From: Halocafeteria seosinensis
Taxonomy: Eukaryota > Sar > Bigyra > Bicosoecida
NCBI GenBank assembly: GCA_001687465.1
Contig: LVLI01000007.1
Span: forward strand, 1 to 64,000
Reading direction: 5' to 3'
Length of the DNA stretch: 64,000 bases
Shown: positions 32,169 through 46,187 of the stretch, in pieces
Layout of the letters: each line of letters begins with the position of its first letter
Position numbering within the stretch: position 1 is the first letter of the stretch
Notes under the pieces: generated by a model
Seen by the model: only the letters and a program-made list of their open reading frames with translations
Databases searched by the model: none
What the model was told of the DNA's origin: nothing
Made by a program: the position numbers and the translations under genes

Positions 32169-32937
32169 GGTGGGGGAAAAGGAATTGAAAACAAGCCGAG
32201 CGAAAAGGTGCATGTTTCTGCTCCTGCACTGGACCTAAGGTAAATTATCCAACGACGTTCCGACCCGATACTTGTATTGTGACGAAAGAGAACGAGCAAC
32301 TACGCAAGGTGAAGAGGGACATTCGTTCAGCAGCGTCCCGAGTGCACGATTGTTACTTTGCTTGAGTTGCGTGCGGGACCAGTCGCATCTTCGTCGTCGG
32401 CCATGGAACTGCTCTGGAACATTTGTTGGGAACGGAAAATAAGGCATATTGTATTCCTTCCGAAATGATATAATGGGTATGAGAAAACGTGACACCTCGA
32501 GTTTGTTCGCAAGTCTTTGGATTACCTGTTGAATCTCTATCTCACAAACAGTGCAAACAAGTTTCGGGTCTATGGTAGGAGTGGGACCTACGTGCTTATA
32601 AAGATATGGATGTCGAGTACTGTAAAGCAGCACACTTTAATAATTTATTTTCCAGTCAGATAGAGAAGAAATGGATTCCATAGCAAGTCAAATCTTTAGG
32701 CCGAAGAGACAACAGGTGAAGTTATTTCATTGCGAGGATCTCTGGGCTATCTTTACAATATTGTATCAGTGCTTGTTCTTCAACCCGGCCCTCTTCCCTG
32801 TCGGACTGCTAGAATGTTTGGCATCGACAATTACTCGACGAGTGCAAGCTGCCAATTGCACAAATTTACAGAAGCACTGTATTGCGGCCTTGAATTATCA
32901 TGTGAATGCCAATTCCTACTCGTTGAGAGGAAAATGC
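32169..32937. other. Gene-free stretch
   Basis: No supported gene. A weak open frame at 32671-32988 runs antisense into the LRR gene and has no family features. Confidence 0.35.
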
Positions 32938-33846
32938 TCAAGCATGCTGTTTCCGAGAACATGTAGCGTAAGGGAGAGCGTTCGCTAGTCCTTGGCGGGT
33001 AATAGTACGCTGGGTGCAGCCGTTCGCATTTAATATCTGTAGGGACGATAAGTGTGAGAACCCAGAGTCGGTGATAGTAGACTGAATACATCCTCGCATG
33101 TTGAGCACCGTCAACGCAGACAGATGCTCAAATGCAGAATCCGTAATGGTCACTTGATCGCACCAAGACATATTTAGAGATTCCAAACTCGATAAATGCT
33201 GAAACGCAGAGTCCGTAATTGTCGTCTGTCGGCACTCAGACATATCCAGACACACCAACTTCGATAAATGCTCGAAAGCAGCATCGGAGAGGGTTCTTTG
33301 GCTACATCCCTGAATGCGTAACCATGTTAGCTCTGATAAGTGACTAAAGGCCAAATCCGTGATGGTATACTGAAGACATAGCGCCATATCTAATGCACAT
33401 AGACGTGAGAAATGTTGGAAAGTGGTGTCGTCTATCCCAGACGACCAGATCTCTAAACTTGTCACATTCGAAAGATATCGAAATGCATGGCTAGTCATTC
33501 CGCTATTCCTGTCAAGCGAAACTGGTTCAGGTTCCCTAAGAAAGCCTCGAAGTCCCTTGCGGGAAGGACGTTCGCCGTATCGAACATGTCCTCTGAAGTT
33601 AGGAAATTCGCCCCATAGTTGATATAGCTGTTTGTCTGTTCGACAGCAGGTACCGCATCGCGGCCATTCCAGCTGGTACACCCAGTGGTCCCCATTTGGG
33701 TCCGATTGCGCCACCTTGGCCCAGTAGGAAGCTGCAGAGTCTAAGCTAACTGGTTGCGAGAGAGTAAAGGGATCCTCGCTCAGTTCTTCTGGTTGCAAGA
33801 GGTGCTGAAACCATGTTCTCAAGTACACTTGGAGGACGTCGGACAT
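32938..33846 (-). CDS. LRR-family protein with N-terminal module, copy 2 (intact)
   Basis: This is the only uninterrupted member of the family in the window: 302 aa from the ATG at 33846. Residues 1-95 form the shared module (VLQVYLRTWFQHLL ... YWAKVAQ ... WVYQLEWPRCGTCC ... LWGEFPNFRGHV). Residues ~115-295 hold seven or eight 24-residue cysteine-containing LRRs of the type LSSLESLNMSWCDQVTITDS. Known: LRRs of this AMN1/cysteine-containing kind form curved protein-binding solenoids, often in F-box adaptors. The N-terminal module here is not an F-box that I can recognise. No signal peptide or membrane helix, so probably cytosolic. I infer a recognition or adaptor role from the rapid turnover of copies. 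Confidence 0.75.
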   Translation of the reverse strand: MSDVLQVYLRTWFQHLLQPEELSEDPFTLSQPVSLDSAASYWAKVAQSDPNGDHWVYQLEWPRCGTCCRTDKQLYQLWGEFPNFRGHVRYGERPSRKGLRGFLREPEPVSLDRNSGMTSHAFRYLSNVTSLEIWSSGIDDTTFQHFSRLCALDMALCLQYTITDLAFSHLSELTWLRIQGCSQRTLSDAAFEHLSKLVCLDMSECRQTTITDSAFQHLSSLESLNMSWCDQVTITDSAFEHLSALTVLNMRGCIQSTITDSGFSHLSSLQILNANGCTQRTITRQGLANALPYATCSRKQHA

Positions 33847-35617
33847 CGGCGTAGGCTGAATGAGTTCCTCTAATTCCGTACAACGTACCGAATTTCAATT
33901 TGTGCAATCAATTTCCAAAGCGGTGGTATGCTGGATGCGGTCTATCGTTGGGGAGACGCTCGCTCTTGGTCTCTTCTTAACTTAGAACCACCGATACAAC
34001 AAACCTGGTGTCCGCGGTATTGTTAGTGAGTGTATGCATTTATGCCCGCTTGTGGGTGTAATCGACAAATCTATTGCCTTCCGTGTAATCGCTACAGAGC
34101 GAGTCGCGTTGGTACCAAGAATGGAACTTCACAAGAATTTTATTCCTCTTGGCGAGGCGCCGGAGCTATGTGACAGATAGCCAACCAGTCAGAAAGACGG
34201 CCCTACGCCCTTAACGAAGAGCCGTATACTAGTGTACATACAGTCATCTGGAATACATGCTTCCCTCGCGATGGGCAAGTCGCGCATCTCCGAAATTGGC
34301 ACGCTGTGGCTGTTTTACCTCCATATATCCAAGCTACAATGGGACGAACCTTTATGTATCGACTCGAAGTAGCTGATACAAGTTGTCATCAGCATAGTAC
34401 AGACCAACACCGTTTGTAATTGTATTGAACGTGAGGTACTGTACTGTACAACACATTGTTGAAGTTGTATACACACAAACTTTGACTGTAGGTACAACCG
34501 TCATTGTGTGTGTATTCAACTGGTTGTACCGTAGCGGGCCGGAGGTAGTTCTGAGGCTGTAGCATACACGTCTTCCGGTAGGAGCAATACTAATGCACAC
34601 ACGGTAGGCTGAGAGTCTGAGACTGGAAGGATCAAACGTTGGCTTGCAGATAATTTCCCTACGAAACCCAAACCACAAGGAAACTACAGCTCACCCAGCT
34701 ATGAGAATATGGCTACCTAACTATACATACAATGTCCATCTCACGTCGTGAGACTCACGATAACATCGCATCAAACCGGTGTGTGTGTGTTAAGGTACTG
34801 TGAACATCGCAAAAAATGATTACAGAATGAGTGTTTCGGAAACCGCCCAGGTAGTGCTGACTAAACTTCACCGGCTGCGTGTCTCGGATTTGTTCTTGAC
34901 GGATACGGTACACCAGTACAGTAATTCAGACTGAATTATTCAGTACAATTCAAACCATTTGAATGTTGAAGTCGCTGCGCGGTCTTACTTCAACTTCAAC
35001 GTCTGCTGGAGTGACTCCGACAAAAGGTCAGTTCGGAAGCCATTGTCTTGTTCACTCCCTCTGTTACAGAGAGACCTTAAAAAAAGTAAATAGAAAAAAA
35101 CCAGAAAAACTAATACTCCCTCTAACAATCTATATTGTTGAGCCTAAAGGCACAAGTGTCCTTTATTAAAACCCTAAAAGAAAAACCAGAAAAAAAAGAA
35201 ATTCTTTTTATTCATTCACGCACTCTTTTTGTCCGAAAAAAAAGTGTGCACCCTTGAATAAAGCAGTCAGGAAGGAAAGGAACCTAAGGTTTGATCAGTA
35301 ATTTCGCTCAGGTACGTCTCTCAGTTTGTGCAAGCGTTAACCAGCCCTGCATTTCCATTTCCCCCTGGCGGATCGTCCCTGGACCTTTTTTGTCCCCTTT
35401 GTCGGCCCCCGTGTTGCGAACACTTGCTGTTGTTGAAGACGGGGAAGTTGATGTTGAAGTGGAGTCACCTCAGAGGTCGTTATTGACGCCGTTTTTGTCC
35501 TGTATAGGGCTGGGATGCATCCAATCACCTGTTTGTTCAATTATGTATACTGCAGTCGCGTTCTTGTTTTCTCTAGTGGAACTCTCCTAACCTCCGGAAA
35601 AGGAAAGAAAAAAAAAA
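33847..35617. other. Long gene-free stretch before Ub-PABP
   Basis: About 1.8 kb without a supported gene. It contains the LINE tail at 34565-34599. From ~35060 there is an A-rich and pyrimidine-rich segment that probably holds the promoter and 5' leader of the ubiquitin-PABP gene. A CAG/GTACGT pair near 35310 could be a donor of a 5' UTR intron. Confidence 0.4.
34565..34599 (+). repeat. LINE 3'-tail remnant, copy C
   Basis: It contains ACGTCTTCCGGTAGGAGCAA followed by TACTAATGCACAC, nearly identical to the tail at 15.69-15.72 kb. No upstream coding part of the element is left. Confidence 0.65.
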
Positions 35618-37913
<2,296 letters not shown>

Positions 37914-38403
37914 GTGCAAGTAAGCCCTTTGATCAACAACAACAGAACCGCAACCAAGCAAAAGAAAACCATCAGAAACAAGAACTCGAAAACAAATAGA
38001 AAAAACTGTGGTGGCTCTTTGCATCACTGTCACATTTTCCTTGGCATGACTACACACAGTGTGGCATTCGTCCGGAATGCCATGTTATCAAATAGTTTTG
38101 CGCATGTCAACGAGAATGTTGGTGCATCGATCCATCACTGCCCTAGAAAAACATAAAAATAAACTAAAAACTATAAAACATCATTCCGTATACCATGACA
38201 ATTCTGGCACGCCTGGGGTCCCTGGGCTAAAAAATCGCGATCCAGGGCCGGCACACGACTCGTGTGACACGAGGTGTTCGATTGTTCTTCAATTTTTCGT
38301 ACTTCATCATGAAGATGTCCAGTATTGTTTGTGTTGGACAGAAACATAAGAGTGTCTCAAATAGAACAGGTTAGATAGACCAACAGCCTCTACAGGACAA
38401 GGA

Positions 38404-39144
38404 ATGTCAACCAGCGACACTTCGGGTGCAAAGCGTCAGCGCACGGATGGTGCTGGTGCTGGTGCTACTGCTACAGACGGAGGAGGGAAGCCCCTCTTGT
38501 ACAGCTACTGGCGAAGCACGTGCTCTTGGCGTGTGCGCATCGCGCTGGCTCTGAAAAATATCGAGTACGAATATAAAGCGGTGCACTTATTACGCGATGG
38601 TGGAGAACAACTTAAAGAGGACTACGCCAAACTGAATTCCATGAAAGAAGTACCGACGTTGAAAATCGACGGGGAGACGCTGACACAGTCCATGGCCATC
38701 TTGGAGTACTTGGAGGAAACCCACCCGGATACGAATCCGTTATTGCCCAAGGAACCCAAAGATCGAGCAAAAGTGCGGGCTCTCGCGAATATCATTGCCG
38801 CGGATACTCAGCCGGTACAAAACTTGAGAGTCCTGAAACATGTTATGAAGACGTTTGCAAATGAGAAAGAGAAGGACCAGGTGAAAATTGAATGGGGAAA
38901 CCATTGGATCACCAACAGTTTCCGTGGCTTGGAACAAGAGCTCAAACAGACGGCGGGGAAATATTCCTACGGTGATCAAGTCACTATAGTAGATCTATGC
39001 CTCGTCCCGCAAGTTTACAATGCAGGACGTTTCAAAGTAGATATGGAAGAGTTTCCGACGATTAACAAGGTATACGAAAATCTCAAAGACCTGCCGTCCT
39101 TCAAAGCTGCTCACCCCGAAAACCAACCTGATAACAACACGTAA
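38404..39144 (+). CDS. GSTZ1: Maleylacetoacetate isomerase / zeta-class glutathione transferase
   Basis: A single exon encodes 246 aa. After a ~28-residue Gly/Ala/Thr tail, the thioredoxin-like domain carries the zeta-class signature STCSWRVRIAL (catalytic Ser/Cys), then NSMKEVPTLKIDG and QSMAILEYLEE, the glutathione-binding cis-Pro and Gln-Ser. The C-terminal helical domain has ADTQPVQNLRVL and VTIVDLCLVPQVYNAGRF. Known role: glutathione-dependent cis-trans isomerisation of maleylacetoacetate in tyrosine/phenylalanine breakdown. The N-terminal extension is not a convincing mitochondrial presequence, so a cytosolic location is likely. It is convergent with the next gene, 87 bp apart. Confidence 0.93.
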   Translation: MSTSDTSGAKRQRTDGAGAGATATDGGGKPLLYSYWRSTCSWRVRIALALKNIEYEYKAVHLLRDGGEQLKEDYAKLNSMKEVPTLKIDGETLTQSMAILEYLEETHPDTNPLLPKEPKDRAKVRALANIIAADTQPVQNLRVLKHVMKTFANEKEKDQVKIEWGNHWITNSFRGLEQELKQTAGKYSYGDQVTIVDLCLVPQVYNAGRFKVDMEEFPTINKVYENLKDLPSFKAAHPENQPDNNT

Positions 39145-39231
39145 GACGCTTTTAGACGACAGCAATATACCACAGAGACATGTGTATTCAGTTTGCTAAA
39201 AAAAATCCAGCACAAACCAAACCACGTCAAT

Positions 39232-41529
39232 TCATTCGTCAAACTCAGCTCGTTTCCTCAACGTATCCATGTAGGAGTCTATATCTTCGTGAATTTGGCG
39301 CGATTCCACGAGCTGTCGAGCAAAGTTGTCAATGATGCCGTTAGGCCTGGCAGCTTCTTCTAATTGCGAACGAACAGCCTGGCCCGTATTATCCGCAAAC
39401 GCGTCAAGAATTTGCCGAAACATCTTTATCAAGTTCGTATCGACACCCTCTCGGTGCTCTCCTCGTTGGGCATCCTCAATCACATTTTGCAACAAATCAT
39501 CGACATGCGATTCGAGACGAGTTTCCAGCTCACCTCGGAAAATATCATAAGGTTCCTGGGATAGATGCTTCACCTTCTCCATACGGTTTTCTAACAGGGC
39601 GTTGGTATGTGTCTGGAGGCACTCCCCAAGATAGTCTAACATTGAGTTGCTTGCATCGACTGCTTCCTCCTGAAGTGGTTCTTGTTGATCCTGCTGGGAG
39701 GATGACTGGTGGAAGGTTTCCTCACGTTCATTACTTTCTGAGGCTCTCTTCGACTGACGATACTCTGTGTTTGCTGCCTGTTGCGCTTGAGACTTCATCC
39801 GTTGGTCGTAGGCTCTTTCGGCCTCTTTGAAGAGTTCGTTTTCCTGTAGGACATCTTCGAGACTTGACATGCGTTGTCTTTGCCCAGTACCCGGAGATTC
39901 TTGAGCAGAGGTATGACCTCCTTGGTGTTGAGACTTTGATGCCGAATGCGTCCCATGATACTCGGTGAGCGCAATTTCAAGGAACCGTGTAACTTCGATT
40001 CTGGTACTTTCCCCCTTTCCACGACTTCTTGCACTTTGATCTAGCTCGCTGTTCACGATGGCCATGAAGCCCTTGAACAGTTCATCTTTTTCGCTTCCGA
40101 AGACAACTTTCGCTATCACATTGCACTCTCTTGATCCGAGGTATAAAGGTTTCGGACCGCGCCCCTTACTTTGACCGGTTGAGCGTCCCAGCTCAGTCCA
40201 TCGGGCGCGGAATGAAAAATTCAGCTCCCTTTGAATGACACTCCTCACGTAGAGGAAAAACAGAAGATCATCCGGGTCGTATGATTCTTCCAAGAATTGC
40301 GCAAATATGTCTACTTCCAGGTATTCCTTGCGGTACCGATCCACATTGTACAGCAAGTCCCAACACGTTTGGTGCACCAGCTGCTGCAGGCCATATCGCT
40401 TAGAAAAGAATTCGACAACAAATTGAGGGAAGGCTCTGGCGTGATGTCGTGCCTTCTTCTGCTCAACTTCTCCTCCTTCCACATCGTCTCTCAGTTCAGA
40501 GGTGTCGTGAGCATACCGTGAATCATAAATTTCCTCAATGAGCCTCATTACCCACGCGATCGGCTTTGGTTTTGGCATAATATCTTCATACATCTTAATA
40601 GATTGGCTGGAAGGCACATTCAGAAGCGAATGCTTGTATGACAAGCATCGTATGTGCGATTGGACTCTTAAAGACTTACGCAAACTTTGGGTAGCTAGCA
40701 AAATCAAATGCGACGTCAGCATCTGCTAGAGCTCGCATTATTTCGTCAGAATTTAGAGGCCGGCTTTGCCGAGATGGGGATATTTCTTCTTTGAAGTTCT
40801 GCGCACAAACAGTGATGTCGTAGTTGGAAGCATGAAACAAGATAGTCGTATTGATTCTGTTTAGCTTACCTTGTAATAGTTGTCGGCGTTTTGCGCGTCT
40901 TCCGATTGAGAATCCCATACAGGAACTCCGTGATCTTCGAGACACGACCTGTCATACATTCGGATCCGTGCCACGTAGTTACCATTGTTCATGTGTTGAA
41001 ACTGCGCAAATATTAACAAGGACACGTCATCAACGATTGAGATACACGGACAGATGGATAAACTTAGACAATGTGAACGTACCTTTACATCTTCCTCCAG
41101 CAGAAATCGAAATAAGAGCTCTCGCTCTTCCACTGACAAATCACGATATTTGATTACAGGGAGACTTCGCGGAACATCTTGGTTCGTTCCCTCTTGCTGC
41201 TGTTGCTGCGGTTGTGCACTATACCCATTCTGAGCAACATCCCCGAGCACCTCCTCTGCAGTGGCGGTCCCTGGAGGTTTATGCGTTTGCTGATTTTGAC
41301 CTCCCCTGGATGAGGAGGTGGACGTGGGCGGGCTGTATCGCTGCTGTTGCTTTCCCGCGGCCTGTGCCGGCGGGGGGCGTCTGGCGCCAGCTTGAGCATT
41401 CAATGCGGCCATTGTATGCTTCTGTGCAGCTGTCGGGGGACTTGTAGGAGACGACGAAGGTCCATTGCTTCCCACTCCCCTCTGGCGAGATCCTCCCGGC
41501 GTAGACCCATACGGCTTAGACTGATGCAT
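39232..41529 (-). CDS. Conserved-looking protein of unknown function, Gln-rich N-terminus
   Basis: Four exons: 41529..41083, 41001..40870, 40798..40680, 40606..39232. The introns are 81, 71 and 73 bp and all phases fit, giving 690 aa. Residues 1-125 are Ser/Pro/Gln-rich. A short helical motif (LSVEERELLFRFLLEEDVKF) and NGNYVARIRMYDRS follow. The central core is dense in aromatic and charged residues (FPQFVVEFFSKRYGLQQLV, CWDLLYNVDRYRKEYLEV, DPDDLLFFLYVRSVIQREL), and the C-terminal half is coiled-coil-like. The core has the look of conserved proteins found in ciliated protists, but I cannot name a family. It could be cytoskeletal or axonemal. The ATG at 41529 follows a GTG in the same frame. 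Confidence 0.7.
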
Positions 41530-42078
41530 TTTTTCGGCGCGAACCACTGTCTCCTAACAGCGCGGCAAGAGTTACACCCTGACTGATGGAAATTGGGTGT
41601 GATTAACCTGTAAAGAAGGCAAATAAGCTTCGTAAAGCCCGGAAATCCGTTAGCCCGCCGCGCCTTGGATGGATTCAAGCAAGCCGAATCTCTTTTTTGA
41701 GGACCAATGATCCCCGACAAGCTGACCTCTTTCGAACAGGGAATGAGACGCGAAAATATCCCTCGAACCATACAGTCATTGGGTGTATGAATGCCTTCCA
41801 GAAGGCGAGGCAGAAAATCCCGGCCGAACGCCCGGATCCGGGCTCAAGGCCCGAGAACTTTGGCGAGAAGCGTACAGTACTAGTGGCATACTATGTATCA
41901 TATGAGTTTTTTTAGTTTTTTTTTTTTAATGATATATGGCGTGTTTGTTTGTCCGCACGGATACGCCTGGCATTGGGAAGCTTGCTCGGGTTGCGCTCAG
42001 GTCTAGAGCGCGTCCCGACATATATGGGATCATCAGTAAATAAATGGCCATGGGTTTACTATCACTAGAGGCTAACGA
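41530..42078. other. Intergenic between divergent genes
   Basis: No gene seen. It contains a T/A homopolymer block near 41909-41930. Confidence 0.4.
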
Positions 42079-42640
42079 TGGCATTGCGCCGGAAAAGGAG
42101 TGTTAAGAGAGAACGCGAGTTGCAGGAGGACATTCAACGTATTCGAGTAGATGATCCGGACTACACGGAAACTCAAGGGGATTGTATCTGGATGACGAAG
42201 ATGCGAAAGATAGAGTGGATGCGTTGCGCCATGGAAATACGACGTTGAGCGAGATCAATTTAAAAGATAATCAGATCGGTGCTACGGGAGCAAGACATTT
42301 GGCGGATATCTTACGTGAAGGCAGTACGGCATTGACAAATGTTCAGTTGGATGGGAATCCACTCGGTGATACAGGGGCTCGACATTTGGCGGATGTCATG
42401 TGTGATAGAAACATGACCTTGAGAAGGATAGAATTTGCAGGGAATCATATTAGCGATATAGGGGCTCGATATTTGGCCGATGCCTTAAGTGCCAACACGA
42501 CACTGGTTTTCATAACATGGAAGAGAATCCAATCAGGGACGAATCTATTAGGAATAGAATTTACCATTCTGTATTCCAGAGAAACAAGCAAGCCAGCCGC
42601 GAGGGTCTACGTGCTGACACGTCGTGACCGCCATGTTCGG
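42079..42640 (+). pseudogene. Ribonuclease-inhibitor-type LRR gene, two frameshifts
   Basis: The ATG at 42079 opens MALRRKRSVKRERELQEDIQ. The expected continuation LYLDDEDAKDRVDALR is in another frame, entered at the GGGG run 42177-42180, where one extra base would rejoin the frames. LRRs follow with the pattern LSEINLKDNQIGATGARHLAD, about 28-31 residues each, quite unlike the 24-residue cysteine type of the other LRR loci. Near 42507 a second shift is needed to reach the matching end (MEENPIRDESIRN). With two shifts and a short length I call it a pseudogene. The intact ancestor would be a small NLR-type LRR protein of unknown role. Confidence 0.65.
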
Positions 42641-43142
42641 ACAGCTCACCTTTCCGAAACCAGAGTGCCCAATCTTTGGCACACCCCTGGCCACGTTGGC
42701 TGGTGCGCTTGACCGAGTAAGAGTTCGGTGTGGGTACAGAACGGGGCTGCCTCAACAAAAATTCCTTTTTGCTCAACCCCCTAACTGACTGGACGGCTCA
42801 TGCTTCGCAAATGCATCCTTATTTGTTCCCCATGCCAGATGTTTCCCCCTGTTTGCCACTCCCTTGAAGCTATGCAATCGCAGTCTACATCAGTGGCGAA
42901 GCATGGGATGCTGGCGTTTCCAATGTATCAGTGCGGTGTGCCGGAACCTAGTTACAGTGAGTGAAGCTACATATCTCTTTGATCCTAGGCACTTGGGAAG
43001 GTACAGGTTTGCCCTTCCTACGAGACCAGCATTCAAAGGAAGAACTTGTGCGCAGGACAAGACAATGCAGTCATACAAACAGCATTGGGATATGTCGCAG
43101 TATAGTTCTCAGCCAGTGCCCCTATCCATTGGCTGGCTGATA
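42641..43142. other. Intergenic
   Basis: Nothing recognised. Confidence 0.35.
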
Positions 43143-44577
43143 TTAGATCAACTGCACACCACGCGTTTCTAAGTAGTCTAAAGAGGAAACACCCAATTGA
43201 AAACATCCTTCCATATTCAATGATTTCAAGCTTTTTAAGTGATGGAAAGCATTGTCCGTTATGGTACATTGTTGACAGTCAGTCATATCCAAAAGCGTCA
43301 ATCTTGACAAGTGGCGAAATGCCAAGTCTGTTATTGTGCTTTGACTACATCCACCCATATTCAAGGCTTTCAAACTTGACAAGTGACGAAAGGCAACGTC
43401 TGAGATAGTTGTTTGATCGCATAACGACATGTCTAATCGTTCCAACTGCGAGAGATGTTGAAATCCAGCGTCTGCCACCGTAGTCTGGCAACACCATGAC
43501 ATATTCAATGAGCTCAAATTTCTCAAATATTGGAAGGCTTCATTTCGTCACTTGAGAACATCCGGACATATTCAATGACACCAATTGGGAGAGATGTCTG
43601 AATGCCTCATCCGATAGGGTGGGTTGATCACATCCCCTCATATCCAACCATTCTAAACTTGACAAGTGCGTGAATGCATTACTTGTTATTAGTGTTTGCG
43701 AGCATACGGTCATATCTAGTAAAGTCAAATTTGATAAATGCTTGAATGCACAATCTGAAAGAGCACTTTGCTCGCAAAACCCAACCTCCGCCCATCCAAT
43801 TCTTAGTGAGTTCAAATTGGACAAATGCTCAAATGCCAAATCACTGATGGTGGCGTTTTCCTTTCCGACTATGAGAAATGATTCCAGACACGATAAGTGT
43901 TGAAACGCGGAATCTGTTATTGTGCTTTGTTCGCATCCCGCTAGCTCTAGTGATTTCAAACCTGACATGCGCTGAAACGCGGAATCACTTATAGTAGTTT
44001 GATTGCACTCGACCATCTTCAGGAGGCTTAGGTTTGACAGGTGATCAAAGGCAAGGTCAGTGATTGAGCTTCCAACGCATCCGCACATTTCTAGCGCTCG
44101 CAAATTTATCAACTGACTGAAAGCGTCATCAGTCAACGTGCCGCATCTTTTCAATGTCAGCAAACTTACACCAGATGGGAAGTCACACAGTGACGTCAGC
44201 GTCGCTTGCCTGCCAGAACCAGGTTCGATAAACACGGTACCTGAGAAGTTTGGAAACTCTTTCCAGGGGGTCGAAAGCGCGCAAGTCTGAAGAGGTTGAT
44301 AGACTAACCCAGGCCAAGCCAATTTTCGGAGCCAGCAGTCACGCCTCCCGACTTGTGCAGCGTCTTCCCAGTACTTTACTGTACACCATAAGTCCCATCC
44401 AGCGGATCGGCGATGGTCTCTGAGCCTCTCTAGGTGTATGTAGAACTCTTCACTACCATCACTGACTTGCCGGAAGCGGCGGTGCTGGTACCAATTGACC
44501 AGATAGACCCAGAGTACGGACGCCCCCGCTGTGTTTCCCGGGTTTGTCTCCTCGGAAGAGTTGTATGATGTCGTCAT
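43143..44577 (-). pseudogene. LRR-family gene, copy 3 (single small deletion)
   Basis: The ATG at 44577 opens a 345-codon frame: N-terminal module (VLWVYLVNWYQHRR ... YWEDAAQ ... LRKLAWPG ... WKEFPNFSGTV), then ten or so 24-residue LRRs. The frame stops just after SGCSQVTK at 43540. The next repeats (EAFQYLRNLSSLNMSWCCQ...) continue in another frame to 43143. Compared with the repeat consensus QxTITDEAFQ, about five bases encoding the ITD step are missing at ~43538-43546. This is the youngest-looking of the broken copies, with one lesion in ~1.4 kb. A shorter protein ending at 43540 might still be made. Family role as for copy 2: probable protein-binding solenoid. Confidence 0.72.
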
Positions 44578-46187
44578 CCAGGGCAATAGTATCGTGTATA
44601 CCCGCACCTAGCGTTACCGACAACGCATCCACCGGGGCCGTATTAAATGATATCCAAAGGTTTGTATAGGAGAAAGAAGACATGATGGGTCAATACTTTC
44701 GGGTGGGGGCTAATCCATGGGTCGTCCATACTTCATTCACGTAACGTGAATCACGTTCACAGCAGACGCACGCTCTCACACCATTCAAATTCGCGTTACG
44801 GCTGAAGCCTGCAGCGACTCTTGTCGTGAGCAAGAGAGCGCTGCCCAAATGGGAGGGGACTGGGACTACTCCTCTCCGACTTTTTCCGTAAAGGAGACGC
44901 ATTGGGTCCAGTTGAATTGATGGTGTATCTCGCCGCCGGTCGCCGGACCCTCCCGGTCGCGTGGCGTCGAAACACTGTAGAGCCGATCAGGCTGATCTGC
45001 TAATCCGACAATTTGAAAAAGATTGACAGCGTGGTGGTTTATGCTACTTGTAGATGTATCAGCACGAGACAGTTTCCTGTTCGAAGATAGGTCTCACAAA
45101 CATTCATGATTACCCGGCCAATCTCCAATTTGGTATTGGCCGTAGAAAGCGGAAGAACTGAGCAAGACACACCCACACGGCAGTCTGGGCAACTGGTTTT
45201 TCTGCTCCTTGCCTCATTGAAGGAGACAATTTGAAAAAGTCTGACGAACTCACTCATTGGGAAAGACGCTCAAGAAGCTATTCGGATATTCGGAAGAATG
45301 TGCCGATGCAGCTCTGTTTGGAAGCAACGGCAATGTACCTACAGATATACTCGTAGTATCGAAATCGAATGACCGCGATATGCGAGCAGCTATGAATCGT
45401 AGAACGGAAAATTTCATCTCCACTTCGAAGGGAATACATACATTTGTAATTCCACTGACCACACGTTGACATCTGTACTCTAGGATTGACATGCTATCCC
45501 ATGTATCGATAACCCCGAGGAGCTAAAATGAAGAAGTAAGTTCGCTAAAGAAAGAAGCAAGATCCGTACAAAGGAAGAAAATAAGTCTTTTCTTCTTTCC
45601 CGGTACCATATTAAAATTTCTTGTATGGCAGCTGCAAGTTGGCAACCTGCAACTCAGTGGCATCCGATGGGCATATCTTACTGTGTGTTGGAAAAACATG
45701 GCAATAATAGTCTTTGCGGGTGTTTGTAATGTACATTGATGATACATGTTTTTTCGGGGAAAATTTGGGAACTCCCTCCTTTGAAGTACTTCAGGAATTC
45801 ATTTACCGGTATAAATTTATTTGCGCCAGGAATCCAAAACAACATACAAGACACATTGGTACTAGAAAACAGAGAATACAGCTAAAAAATTGTCTGCTTC
45901 ATGAGTACCCATTCTCGCACGCTACTACCAGCAGTATCTGTGATTCGCATGAAAAAATCCCAGAGTTGCAAATTCTTCATTCGGCCGGTGGTGTTCGGCC
46001 AGACCAACCACGTCCCGAGACTCTCGTCTCGTTTTTTCTTGAAGGTACATTACACAGGGGAAGTCAAAGGGGAAAAAAAAAGGTCCCCTTGAGGACCGCT
46101 CTTGCACTGGGAGATTGGCTCCATTTACCCGGATTGTAGACGATATACAGCCCTCCTTTTGGAATAACCCGTGAGATACGACCCAAA
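44578..46187. other. Long gene-free stretch between LRR copy 3 and Rab1
   Basis: 1.6 kb with no supported gene. GACAATTTGAAAAAG occurs twice (near 45007 and 45226). The last ~200 bases are the Rab1 upstream region. An isolated VHYTGEV word near 46046 is not an FKBP domain (stop follows). Confidence 0.4.

Noticed and set aside
46030-46092. FKBP-like word VHYTGEV upstream of Rab1.
   Set aside because: The frame closes within a few residues and no other FKBP element is near. Chance match in the Rab1 5' region.
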